NCBI GenBank assembly: GCA_024639975.1 | Contig: JAHEFX010000006.1 | Location: forward strand, 1 to 47,576 | DNA from: a bacterium | Lineage (GTDB): Bacteria > Actinomycetota > Acidimicrobiia > Spongiisociales > JAENVV01 | DNA: 47,576 nt | Reading direction: 5' to 3' | Part shown: positions 27,483 to 35,847 of the stretch, one piece after another | How positions within the stretch are numbered: the stretch's first letter is position 1 | Layout: every line of letters starts with the position of its first letter | The notes under the pieces: generated by a model | What the model saw: the letters and a program-made list of their open reading frames with translations, nothing else | Told to the model about the DNA's origin: nothing | Database searches by the model: none | Program-made: the position numbers and the translations under genes

Positions 27483-27524
27483 GAAGAGCCCGGGGTGTTC
27501 CACGTGAAACACCCCGGGCTCTTC
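27483..27524. terminator. 42-bp inverted repeat (terminator-like) containing a parS site
   Basis: GAAGAGCCCGGGGTGTTCCACGTGAAACACCCCGGGCTCTTC; one mismatched pair overall. Confidence 0.8.
27496..27511. promoter_or_regulatory. parS: parS site 1
   Basis: TGTTCCACGTGAAACA, matches the canonical chromosomal ParB site. Confidence 0.95.
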
Positions 27525-27539
27525 CGCGTATCGGTTTGA

Positions 27540-28154
27540 ATGTTCCACGTGAAACACCGACAACTCCTCGACGTGGCGAAGTGGGCCGGGCTCGACCTGG
27601 GGGGAGAGCAGGAAGGGCAGCTGGAGCGCTACGCGGGGTGGCTCGCCGACGAAGCGCTCCAGGCGGGCGGTATCGGTCCTGACGAGGCCTCCCACGTCTG
27701 GGAGCGCCACATCCTGGACTCGTTGATGTTCGCGGCCGGCCTCGGGGCCGAAGAGTGGGTCCTCGATGTCGGGACGGGAGTCGGCCTGCCCGGGATACCG
27801 CTCTCCATCGCTCGACCCGAGACAGAGTTCCTACTCCTCGATCGATCTGGTCGGCGAGTGCGGCTGATCCGCAGAATCGCCCGTATTCTAGGGCTGGGGA
27901 ACGTAGAGGTCGTGGAGGCGGACGCACGTGCTTGGCTTCGCAACAGGGGACCGATCCCCTGTTTTGTCATGCGTGGTGTACTGCGGCCGCAGGCGCTGCT
28001 GACGTTCGGCACAGACCACCTCTCCCCCGGCGGGACTGCCGTGGTCGGTGCAGGATTGGATCCCATCGACCTGGATGGATTCGACCTGGTTCGATTTCCA
28101 GGGTCATCAGTGCTTGAACCCGGGAGGTGGCTGCGTATCATGCGGCAGCCATGA
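27540..28154 (+). CDS. rsmG: 16S rRNA (guanine527-N7)-methyltransferase
   Basis: MFHVKHRQLLDVAKWAGLD...VWERHILDSLMFA...WVLDVGTGVGLPGIPLSIARPETEFLLLDRSGRRVRLI. Confidence 0.93.
   Translation: MFHVKHRQLLDVAKWAGLDLGGEQEGQLERYAGWLADEALQAGGIGPDEASHVWERHILDSLMFAAGLGAEEWVLDVGTGVGLPGIPLSIARPETEFLLLDRSGRRVRLIRRIARILGLGNVEVVEADARAWLRNRGPIPCFVMRGVLRPQALLTFGTDHLSPGGTAVVGAGLDPIDLDGFDLVRFPGSSVLEPGRWLRIMRQP
27541..27556. promoter_or_regulatory. parS: parS site 2, overlapping rsmG start
   Basis: TGTTCCACGTGAAACA; encodes the MFHVKH N-terminus of RsmG. Confidence 0.95.
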
Positions 28155-28933
28155 GTACAGCCGTCGTAGCCATCTCCAACCAAAAGGGCGGCGTTGGCAA
28201 GTCGACGTCCGCCGTCAACCTCGGCGCAGCCCTTGCCGGCCTCGATCGGCGGGTCCTCGTCGTCGACATGGATCCCCAAGGCAATGCCACGTCCGGGCTC
28301 GGTATCGACCGAGCCTCGCTCGAGTCCTCCATGTACGAAGTCCTCCTCAAGGGCGTGGACCTCGAGGACTCGATAGAACCCACATCCACCGGGCGCCTGT
28401 TCGTGGCGCCGGCCACCATCGAGCTGGCCGCGGCGGAGATCGAGCTGGTATCGACCATGTCCCGGGAACTAAGGCTGAAATCAGCCTTGGAGAACTCCTT
28501 GGACCAGTACGACTACGTCCTCATCGACTGCCCCCCATCGCTCGGGCTGCTCACGCTAAACGGGTTCGCTGCGGCGACCGAGGTCCTGATCCCGATCCAA
28601 TGCGAGTACTACGCCCTGGAGGGAGTCAGCCAGTTGTTGAAGAACATCGAGTTGGTCCAAAGGTCGCTGAATCGGGACCTCGAAGTCAAGGGTGTGCTCC
28701 TGACGATGTTCGACGGCCGGACCAACCTCTCCGCCGACGTGGCGGCCCAGGTGCGGGAGTTCTTCGGCGAATCGACCTATCGGGCCGTGATACCGCGATC
28801 TGTCAAGCTCTCCGAAGCGCCGTCGTACGGTGAGCCGATCGAGTCCTTCGCACCCATGTCGCGAGGCGCCATCGCCTATCGCCACCTTGCCGGCGAGTTC
28901 CTGGCCCGACACGAGGAGGTCGACGGTGAGTGA
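28151..28933 (+). CDS. parA: Chromosome partitioning ATPase ParA
   Basis: MSTAVVAISNQKGGVGKSTSAVNLGAALAGLDRRVLVVDMDPQGNATSGLGI. Confidence 0.97.
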   Translation: MSTAVVAISNQKGGVGKSTSAVNLGAALAGLDRRVLVVDMDPQGNATSGLGIDRASLESSMYEVLLKGVDLEDSIEPTSTGRLFVAPATIELAAAEIELVSTMSRELRLKSALENSLDQYDYVLIDCPPSLGLLTLNGFAAATEVLIPIQCEYYALEGVSQLLKNIELVQRSLNRDLEVKGVLLTMFDGRTNLSADVAAQVREFFGESTYRAVIPRSVKLSEAPSYGEPIESFAPMSRGAIAYRHLAGEFLARHEEVDGE

Positions 28934-29786
28934 GAAGCGCTCGGGCCTTGGGCGGGGCCTCTCGGCCCTGATCCCGGAGGCGGAAGGTGCCAGCACGACC
29001 TACCGGGAGGTCCACCCCGACGAGGTCGCGCCGAACCCGCGGCAACCTCGCCGCACATTCGATGAGACCCTCCTGGAGGAACTGGCTGCATCCATCAAGG
29101 AAGTGGGCCTGCTGCAACCGATCGTGGTCCACGAGGAGAACGGGGGGTACGTCCTGTTGGCGGGTGAGCGCCGACTCCGCGCCGCCCGTCTGGCTGGTCT
29201 CGGGTCGGTACCGGCGGTCATTCGCCCCGCCAGCACCGAGGAGCGCCGGCTCTCCGAGGCATTGGTGGAGAACGTCCAGCGTGAGCAACTGCGCCCGATG
29301 GAGGAAGCAGCGGCCTACCAAGAATTGGTAGATGACTTCGGGCTCACGCACGAACAGGTGGCGGAGCGCGTCGGGAAGAGCCGTTCGTCGGTCTCGAACT
29401 CGATGCGGCTGCTCGGGCTACCGGCCTCGGTCCAGGGCCTCGTCGATCGCGGGGAGCTTGCCGCCGGGCACGCCCGTGCCCTGGCCGGGCTCGAGGACAA
29501 GGCGTATGCCGAGCACATCGCCGCCAAGGCCGCCGAGGAGGGCTGGTCGGTCCGCCAGGTCGAGGAGGCGGCTCGAGCCCGGAGGAACGACGAGCCCCTT
29601 GCCCCACCGGCCCCGGTGCTCCGAGAGCTTCGCCCACCCGCCATCGGCGAGTTGGAGGAGCGACTCCAAGAACGCCTCGGTACGAAGGTGAAGATCACCC
29701 ACAGGGGCGAGAAGGGGCGCGTGGTGATCACCTACGGCAATCTCGACGACCTCGAACGGATCGCCCGGTTCGTCTACGACCGCTAG
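28926..29786 (+). CDS. parB: Chromosome partitioning protein ParB
   Basis: SEKRSGLGRGLSALIPE..., NPRQPRRTFDETLLEELAASIKEVGLLQPIVV, LAGERRLRAARLAG, HEQVAERVGKSRSSVSNSMRLLGLP; GTG start. Confidence 0.96.
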   Translation: MSEKRSGLGRGLSALIPEAEGASTTYREVHPDEVAPNPRQPRRTFDETLLEELAASIKEVGLLQPIVVHEENGGYVLLAGERRLRAARLAGLGSVPAVIRPASTEERRLSEALVENVQREQLRPMEEAAAYQELVDDFGLTHEQVAERVGKSRSSVSNSMRLLGLPASVQGLVDRGELAAGHARALAGLEDKAYAEHIAAKAAEEGWSVRQVEEAARARRNDEPLAPPAPVLRELRPPAIGELEERLQERLGTKVKITHRGEKGRVVITYGNLDDLERIARFVYDR

Positions 29787-30763
29787 TCGGCGGCGTCGGC
29801 CTCGACGGCCGCTCGTTCGAAGAAGTCGTGGAGCCCGCGCACGACCCTCTCGGCCCATGGGGGCCCGATCGCGTCCGACGCGATCACGACCGCCGGGGCC
29901 CTGGTCTCGCGGAGCATGGGCAGTGCCCTCCCGTGTGCCTCGAGCCCGAGCGACTTCGCCATCGTCTCAGCCAGTAGTTGGCCGGCCGGCGAGTTCGAGA
30001 TCCCGGAGTCGAAGTAGTAGACGCCCTCGGTGTCCGAGGCAGGGAGTCGCAGGGAGACCACGAGGTCGCTCCCCAAGCGGTTTGCGCGTCGCGCACGCAC
30101 TCGTGGCTCGGCCTTGACGTCAGCGGCCCGTGAAACGAATCCTGCACCGCCCAATTTCTGGAAGTTCTCGGCCGCTGCGTGTGAGATCGGCCAGAGGCGG
30201 CTGTCCTCTTCGGGGGTGGCGCAACCGGCGTCGAAGAGAACGCGTGTTCCGACCACGGACGTCGGGAGCTGGCGGAGCCACTCGATCTCGCGGGCGGTCT
30301 CCTTGCCGATCCGTCGCGACGGTCGCTGGACGGAGACGATCTCGGACGCGACCGCCGGACCGGCGATGCCGTCCTCGCTCATGCCGCGGTTCTGCTGGAA
30401 CTCCCGGACGGCCCCGGCGGTGAGGGGACCGAAGATCCCATCGACCTTGTCTGCATCGAAGCCCAGGTCGTTGAGGCGGCGTTGGAGCTCGGCCACGTCG
30501 TCGCCTCGGAGCATCGGCCTTCGGTGGTAGAGCACCCGGTCCCCGAGGTGGAAGCCCGACTCGACGAGTGTCTGCCAGGTACGTGGGCCGACGACGGCGT
30601 CGGGATCGAGTCCGCGGTCGGTCTGGAACCGGCGAACGGCGGCGGAGGTCCCGTCACCGAACTCCCCGCGGGGATCGGGGTCGTGTGGGTAACCCAAAGC
30701 ATCGAGCCGGCCCTGGACATCCCGGACCGGCTCGCCCGAGTCACCGACCGTAACCAGTCGCAT
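29783..30763 (-). CDS. cwlM: CwlM-like protein: two peptidoglycan-binding repeats plus degenerate amidase_3 domain
   Basis: DVQGRLDALGYPHDPDPRGEFGDGTSAAVRRFQTDRGL and DVAELQRRLNDLGFDADKVDGIFGPLTAGAVREFQQNRG, then VLFDAGCATPEED...; no signal peptide; beside trxA/parB as in mycobacteria. Confidence 0.82.
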   Translation of the reverse strand: MRLVTVGDSGEPVRDVQGRLDALGYPHDPDPRGEFGDGTSAAVRRFQTDRGLDPDAVVGPRTWQTLVESGFHLGDRVLYHRRPMLRGDDVAELQRRLNDLGFDADKVDGIFGPLTAGAVREFQQNRGMSEDGIAGPAVASEIVSVQRPSRRIGKETAREIEWLRQLPTSVVGTRVLFDAGCATPEEDSRLWPISHAAAENFQKLGGAGFVSRAADVKAEPRVRARRANRLGSDLVVSLRLPASDTEGVYYFDSGISNSPAGQLLAETMAKSLGLEAHGRALPMLRETRAPAVVIASDAIGPPWAERVVRGLHDFFERAAVEADAAD

Positions 30764-30789
30764 GACCCGCAGTCTCGCAGTTGTCGCCG

Positions 30790-31116
30790 CTAGGCGAGGA
30801 ACTCCTTGAGCTCGGCTTCCATCGCGGCCTTCGGACGGGCGCCGACGATGCGACGCTTCTCCTCGCCGCCCTGGAACACGATCATCGTGGGGATGCTCAT
30901 GATCCCGTAGGAGGCCTGCGGTTGGGGGTGCTCGTCGATGTTGAGCTTGCCGATGGTGATCTTGTCGGCGTGCTCGGAGCCGATCTCTTCGAGTATCGGT
31001 GCGATCGCCTTGCACGGACCGCACCACTCGGCCCAGAAGTCGACGAGGATCGGCTTGTCCGAGGCAATGGCCTCACCGAAGCTCTCGTTGGTCAGCGTGA
31101 CGGTGTTGGCTCCCAT
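30790..31116 (-). CDS. trxA: Thioredoxin
   Basis: ILVDFWAEWCGPCKAIAPILEEIG. Confidence 0.97.
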   Translation of the reverse strand: MGANTVTLTNESFGEAIASDKPILVDFWAEWCGPCKAIAPILEEIGSEHADKITIGKLNIDEHPQPQASYGIMSIPTMIVFQGGEEKRRIVGARPKAAMEAELKEFLA

Positions 31117-31133
31117 CCGGGACTCCTCCTGGG

Positions 31134-32057
31134 TTACTCGTGCTCGCCGAGCCAGCGCTCGGCGTCGATGGCGGCACGGGCGCCGGAGCCCGCGGCGGTT
31201 ACGGCCTGACGGTAGACGGTGTCGTGGACATCGCCCGCGGCGAACACGCCGTCGACGGACGTCCGAGTCGACCCGTCGCCGGCGAGCAGGATGTACCCCT
31301 CGTCGTTGAGGTCGATCTGGCCGGCGAACAACTCGGTGTTGGGGTTGTGGCCGATGGCGACGAAGAACCCGTCGGCGGCCAACTCGGTCTCCTCGCCGGT
31401 GACCGTGTCGCTGAGCCTGACGCCGGAGACCTCGTTCTCGCCCAGGACCTCGGTCGCGACCGTGTTCCAGAGGATCTCGATCTTCTCATGGTCCTTGGCT
31501 CGCTGGGCCATGATCCGCGAGGCGCGGAACTCGTCGCGCCGGTGGACGATCGTCACCTTCGAGGCGAACTTGGTGAGGAAGAGGGATTCCTCCATGGCGG
31601 TGTCCCCGCCGCCGACGACCACGACGTGGCGGTCGCGGAAGAAGAAACCGTCGCACGTGGCGCAGGCGCTGACACCCCGGCCGGTGAGCTTCTCCTCGCC
31701 GGGAATACCCAGCCAGCGGGCAGAGGCGCCGGTGGAGATGATGACCGTCTCGGCTTCGTGGACGGCGCCACTGGCGGTGATCTTGAAGGGGCGGGACGAG
31801 AAGTCGACGGCGGTGACGTCGGTGGTCTCGAGGCGGGCGTCGAAACGCTCGGCCTGCTTGCGGAAGTTCTGCATCAGGTCGGGGCCCATGATGCCGTCGG
31901 GGAAGCCCGGGTAGTTCTCGACATCGGTGGTGATCATGAGTTGGCCGCCCGCTTGGGCGCCTTCGAACACGACCGGATTCAGATCGGCTCGGGCGGCGTA
32001 GAGGGCGGCGGTCAGACCGGCAGGTCCTGACCCGATGATGATGACCTTCTCAGGCAT
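31134..32057 (-). CDS. trxB: Thioredoxin-disulfide reductase
   Basis: [20 protein letters not shown]..., [63 protein letters not shown]. Confidence 0.97.
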   Translation of the reverse strand: MPEKVIIIGSGPAGLTAALYAARADLNPVVFEGAQAGGQLMITTDVENYPGFPDGIMGPDLMQNFRKQAERFDARLETTDVTAVDFSSRPFKITASGAVHEAETVIISTGASARWLGIPGEEKLTGRGVSACATCDGFFFRDRHVVVVGGGDTAMEESLFLTKFASKVTIVHRRDEFRASRIMAQRAKDHEKIEILWNTVATEVLGENEVSGVRLSDTVTGEETELAADGFFVAIGHNPNTELFAGQIDLNDEGYILLAGDGSTRTSVDGVFAAGDVHDTVYRQAVTAAGSGARAAIDAERWLGEHE

Positions 32058-32063
32058 GGGGGA

Positions 32064-32351
32064 TCAATCCTCGGCAGGGGGAACGGGATCGCGACGGGAC
32101 CAGAGCAACAGCCCGGCGACAACGAATATTCCCCCGAAGGCCGCCCACGCGGCGGTGACGCCGATGGCCTCCCCGACGATGCGGAACACACCGACCGAGA
32201 TGAACGTGAGGGCGACGAGGGCGAGCGTGGTCGCGACCATGCCGACCATGACCATCTTGATGATCTCGCGGACCCGGTCGACCGTGACCGAACGCACGCG
32301 GTCGGCGGTCTCTTCGAGGAAGTCGGCGAATTGGGTGGCCAGGCGATCCAT
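32064..32351 (-). CDS. Small membrane protein (holin-superfamily-III-like, 2 TM)
   Basis: MDRLATQFADFLEETADRVRSVTVDRVREIIKMVMVGMVATTLALVALTFISVGVFRIVGEAIGVTAAWAAFGGIFVVAGLLLWSRRD. Confidence 0.6.
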   Translation of the reverse strand: MDRLATQFADFLEETADRVRSVTVDRVREIIKMVMVGMVATTLALVALTFISVGVFRIVGEAIGVTAAWAAFGGIFVVAGLLLWSRRDPVPPAED

Positions 32352-32389
32352 CGGCCGGAGTGTATCGGCGCTCGAACGGAGCGGTTCCG

Positions 32390-33193
32390 TCAGGGCGTGC
32401 AACTCGTCTCGTTGACCACTTGCCAACCACCGTCGGCGGGCTCGAGCTCGAGCCGGGTCTCGGGGCCTTCGTCGCCGAACCAGGTGAGCACGACGAGGTC
32501 GGTGAGTTCTTCGACTACAGGGCGCCCCTCGACCTCGAGGCCGGCCGGTTGTTCCGCGACCAGCCGGTTGACGGCGGTCTCGATGTCCGGGTAGACGATG
32601 TCGGTGATCCAGCGCACCTTCTCGCCCTCGCATGCAGGCCCGCCTGCGGCGGTCTCGTCGAGGCCGCCATCGGCTCCGGCATCGGATTCAGCGCTGTCAT
32701 AGGCGGCGAAGTCGTCGGCGTCATCGGTGTCGGCTCCGCTCGTCGGGGCCTCCAACCGCTCGATCTCGCTCGACTCCTCTGCCGCACCCGACTGGGTGGC
32801 CGAGTCGGCGAGGTCGGCACCGATCGGGGAGAAGGTGTCGTCGCGAGAGTTCAAGAACCCGACGGCGCCCACGACGAGGACGAGGACTGCCGCCGCCGAG
32901 AACGCCCAACGGACCCAGGGCGAGGCCTTTGGCTGAGACGATGGTGTCGCCGGCGCGACAGGGGCGACCTCGTCGAGGACATGGAGCCGCAGTCGGGCAG
33001 CTTCGAGTTCGGAGAGAGGGGTGGCCGGGGCACCGAATTGCTCGACCACCGACTGCTGCTCTTCGAGCATGGCGGCGAGTGTGGGGTCGGCCGCCATGGC
33101 CTCGTCCAGGCGGGCGCGACCGGTCTCGTCGATGTCGCCGGCGAGGGCGTCGACGACGAGGGCTTCGATCTCGGGGGAGAGGTGGTCGCTCAT
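32390..33193 (-). CDS. Membrane anti-sigma factor
   Basis: N-terminal helical domain with single TM (WVRWAFSAAAVLVLVVGAVGFL); overlaps the upstream sigma gene. Confidence 0.72.
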   Translation of the reverse strand: MSDHLSPEIEALVVDALAGDIDETGRARLDEAMAADPTLAAMLEEQQSVVEQFGAPATPLSELEAARLRLHVLDEVAPVAPATPSSQPKASPWVRWAFSAAAVLVLVVGAVGFLNSRDDTFSPIGADLADSATQSGAAEESSEIERLEAPTSGADTDDADDFAAYDSAESDAGADGGLDETAAGGPACEGEKVRWITDIVYPDIETAVNRLVAEQPAGLEVEGRPVVEELTDLVVLTWFGDEGPETRLELEPADGGWQVVNETSCTP

Positions 33194-33750
33194 GAGCTAT
33201 CGGTTGGACGGTCGGAAGTCGCCTCGCGGTTCCCGAGGGCCTCGGCCAGCAGTCTGCGTCCTCGGAACACCCTCGACTTGATCGTCCCCCTGGCCACGCC
33301 GAGGATCTCTCCGGCGTCCTCGGTCCCGAGGCCGTGGACGTCGACGAGCACGACCGCCGCTCTGAACTCCGCAGGGATCGAGTCGAGGGCGGCCTGGAGC
33401 TCGGGTCGGAGACCGGCTGCTTCCACGGCCTCTTCGGCAAGGGGATCAGACGGCTCGTGGTGGTCGGCCATCGGAACGGTCGCGTGCCGCTTCTCGGCGC
33501 GCAGGCGGTCGTAGCAAGTGTTGACGGCCACCCGGTACAGCCAGGTCGAGAAGGCGGAACGACCGTCGAAGCGGTCGAGTTTGCGGAAGACGGTGACGAA
33601 GGTGTCCTGTGTGGCGTCGAGGGCCGCCTCGCGATCGCGCAGCGTCCTGAGGCAGACACCGAACACCCGGTCCTGGTGTCGGGCCATCAGCTCGTCGAAG
33701 GCCCGGCGGTCCCCATCGAGGCAACGGGCGATGAGCGTGGCGTCGTCCAT
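33190..33750 (-). CDS. sigM: ECF RNA polymerase sigma factor (SigM-like)
   Basis: DDATLIARCLDGDRRAFDELMARHQDRVFGVCLRTLRDREAALDATQDTFVTVFRKLDRF...ILGVARGTIKSRVFRGRRLL; synteny with mycobacterial sigM. Confidence 0.88.
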   Translation of the reverse strand: MDDATLIARCLDGDRRAFDELMARHQDRVFGVCLRTLRDREAALDATQDTFVTVFRKLDRFDGRSAFSTWLYRVAVNTCYDRLRAEKRHATVPMADHHEPSDPLAEEAVEAAGLRPELQAALDSIPAEFRAAVVLVDVHGLGTEDAGEILGVARGTIKSRVFRGRRLLAEALGNREATSDRPTDSS

Positions 33751-33775
33751 GCGTGTGGCCACGGTAAACGGAGAC

Positions 33776-35023
33776 TCAGTCGAACGTGGTTTCGCCGATC
33801 GACGCGACGTGTACCGGCCCGTCGGCAGGCAGATCGACGAGCCACAGCAGCCATACACCACCGGGTCGTTCCGGGAGGGCGATGTCGATGGTGCCGTCGT
33901 CGGCCCCGATCCTTTGGAGGGTCTCCCAGTCGGCGAGCTGTTGGGACGGGGCGGCTCGCCAATGGAGTGTCGCGATCGTCCCACTGGTCATCCGCTCGAT
34001 CACCAGGCGGGAAGGGGTCCCGGAGACCTCGAACGTGACCCCGACGCCGGCCTTGAGGAGCGGAAGGGGGTCGGCGTACTGCTCGGTCATCCAGGCGGTG
34101 GCCGGGTTCCCGTCGACGAGGTTCGGAAGGAGCCGGTCGTTCTCGGTACCGTCACCGAACGGGTCGAAGGACTCCACCCGGCCGATCTCTACCGAGCCAT
34201 CTACGGGCGTGCTGTCGGGTGTCGATCCCGAGGGCACGACCGCGGGGTTGGGGGCGAGTGTCGTGGCGACGGCGATCAGCGCTGCGGCGGCCACGAGGAG
34301 GATGATTGCGGTCAACCACCATCGACGGCCGGGGTCCTGGGGTTCGGGCTCGTTGGCGGTTGGAGATGGAACCGCTGCGAATCGCTCGGCCAGCGACGCC
34401 GCATCCAGATTCGACTCCCGGGCGGCTTCGAACGCCAGGTCGAGCTCGGTGGAGATGCCATCGATCATCTCCGACGGGGGGACCGTCCCTGCCGGCTCGC
34501 CCGTCAGGCCTTCCTCGAGCACCGCCGCAAGGGATCGCACGTCGGCTTCGGGGCTGGAGGTGATCGGTATGCGACCGAAGGCGGCGAGTTTCGCCGGACG
34601 CGCCGCCGAGAAGAAGACCGACGAACCGGTGATGGCCCCGTGCACGAAACCGACGTCGTGGAGGGCTTGCAGGCCGCGTGCCAGGCCCTCGGCGTTGGGG
34701 AGGAAGCCTGTCTGGTCGACCCCCAGCCCGGCCTCGCCCCGATCGGCGAGGCGGATGCCGCCCGGCCACTCGGAGATGGAGTAGGCACCGTCCTCGGTCA
34801 GGTCGACCTCGTAGACGCGTGCGACGTGCTGGTGGGTGACCGAAGCGCCGAGCCGGGTGTGCGAGAGGAAGGCCTCACGACGCTCGGGGGTCGACTCTGG
34901 TCCCAGGACCCGCACGAGCACGGGCCGGTCCAGTTGCTCGTCGGTCGCGAGCCACTCCTCGACGTCCCCGTCGCGTCCGATTCGTACCTCGAGGTGGTAC
35001 CGCTCGGGAAGGGGAGGTGGCAT
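33776..35023 (-). CDS. MviN-type pseudokinase with C-terminal ligand-binding-like domain, no MurJ portion
   Basis: Degenerate kinase fold (catalytic loop FVHGAITGSSVFFSA lacks HRD/DFG), TM WWLTAIILLVAAAALIAVATTL, extracytoplasmic LVDGNPATAWMTEQYADPLPLLKAGVGVTFEV. Confidence 0.75.
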   Translation of the reverse strand: MPPPLPERYHLEVRIGRDGDVEEWLATDEQLDRPVLVRVLGPESTPERREAFLSHTRLGASVTHQHVARVYEVDLTEDGAYSISEWPGGIRLADRGEAGLGVDQTGFLPNAEGLARGLQALHDVGFVHGAITGSSVFFSAARPAKLAAFGRIPITSSPEADVRSLAAVLEEGLTGEPAGTVPPSEMIDGISTELDLAFEAARESNLDAASLAERFAAVPSPTANEPEPQDPGRRWWLTAIILLVAAAALIAVATTLAPNPAVVPSGSTPDSTPVDGSVEIGRVESFDPFGDGTENDRLLPNLVDGNPATAWMTEQYADPLPLLKAGVGVTFEVSGTPSRLVIERMTSGTIATLHWRAAPSQQLADWETLQRIGADDGTIDIALPERPGGVWLLWLVDLPADGPVHVASIGETTFD

Positions 35024-35730
35024 CAGCAGCCCTTGCCCAACACGGAGAGGGCGCCCGTCGTGACCTCGAAGCCCTCGGAGCGATAGAGCCCGGCCGCCAC
35101 GGTGTTGTCCGGTTGGGTGTTGAGGATGATCGCCATGGCGCCTCGTCCCGAGGCCCATCTGCAGGCGGCGCGAACCAGCGACCGGCCGTGCCCGGCGCCC
35201 TGGGCCGATGGATCGACGGCAATGCGCTGCAGGTAGCCGGTGGACATCGCCTGACCGACGATGGCGAATCCGGTGACCCGCCCATCCTGACGGGTGACGA
35301 GGAACCGGTTGTTCGGTGTCGCCTGACGGGCCTCCTCGAGCCCGAGCGCTCCCATCCGCCACGCATCACCGAAGGCCGCATCGTCGATTCGAGCCGCTTC
35401 GACCCAGTCCTGGTCGGAGCCTTCCTCGACGGCGTGGTCCGGGGTCGGGATCGGCGTGACCAGGCTGCGCCGGTGTAGGTCGAGGGGCAAGGCCGGCGTG
35501 AACCCGGCGTCGATCCAGACCTTCGCCAATGATTGGTCGACGGGTGGCGAGAGGACTCGCTCCACGCCTTCGGCGCACAGGGCGCCGGCGCACTCGGAGA
35601 GGAACTCGGCGGAACCGCGTTCGAGGCGGAGTGCGGCATCGGGTGACGTGTCGTTCCATGGCCGGGCGAAGGCTTTCGCCCATCCCGACCGCAGGGTCAC
35701 CCGTCCCGGCCACGTGCCACGCATCCTCAT
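35023..35730 (-). CDS. GNAT-family N-acetyltransferase
   Basis: RVTGFAIVGQAMSTGYLQRIAVDPSAQGAGHGRSLVRAACRWA...NTVAAGLYRSEGFEV; TGATG coupling to pseudokinase gene. Confidence 0.85.
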   Translation of the reverse strand: MRMRGTWPGRVTLRSGWAKAFARPWNDTSPDAALRLERGSAEFLSECAGALCAEGVERVLSPPVDQSLAKVWIDAGFTPALPLDLHRRSLVTPIPTPDHAVEEGSDQDWVEAARIDDAAFGDAWRMGALGLEEARQATPNNRFLVTRQDGRVTGFAIVGQAMSTGYLQRIAVDPSAQGAGHGRSLVRAACRWASGRGAMAIILNTQPDNTVAAGLYRSEGFEVTTGALSVLGKGC

Positions 35731-35795
35731 GGCATGGAGGGTACGACGCAGCCTCGACTGCACCGCTCCGTGGCGGAGTGCCGATGTACGAAGGA

Positions 35796-35824
35796 AGGAG
35801 CCCCGGCCGACGGCCGGGGCTCCT
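35796..35824. terminator. Hairpin terminator downstream of pilT
   Basis: AGGAGCCCCGGCC GAC GGCCGGGGCTCCT, 13-bp perfect stem. Confidence 0.75.
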
Positions 35825-35847
35825 CGATCACTCGCTTGGAGGATGGA

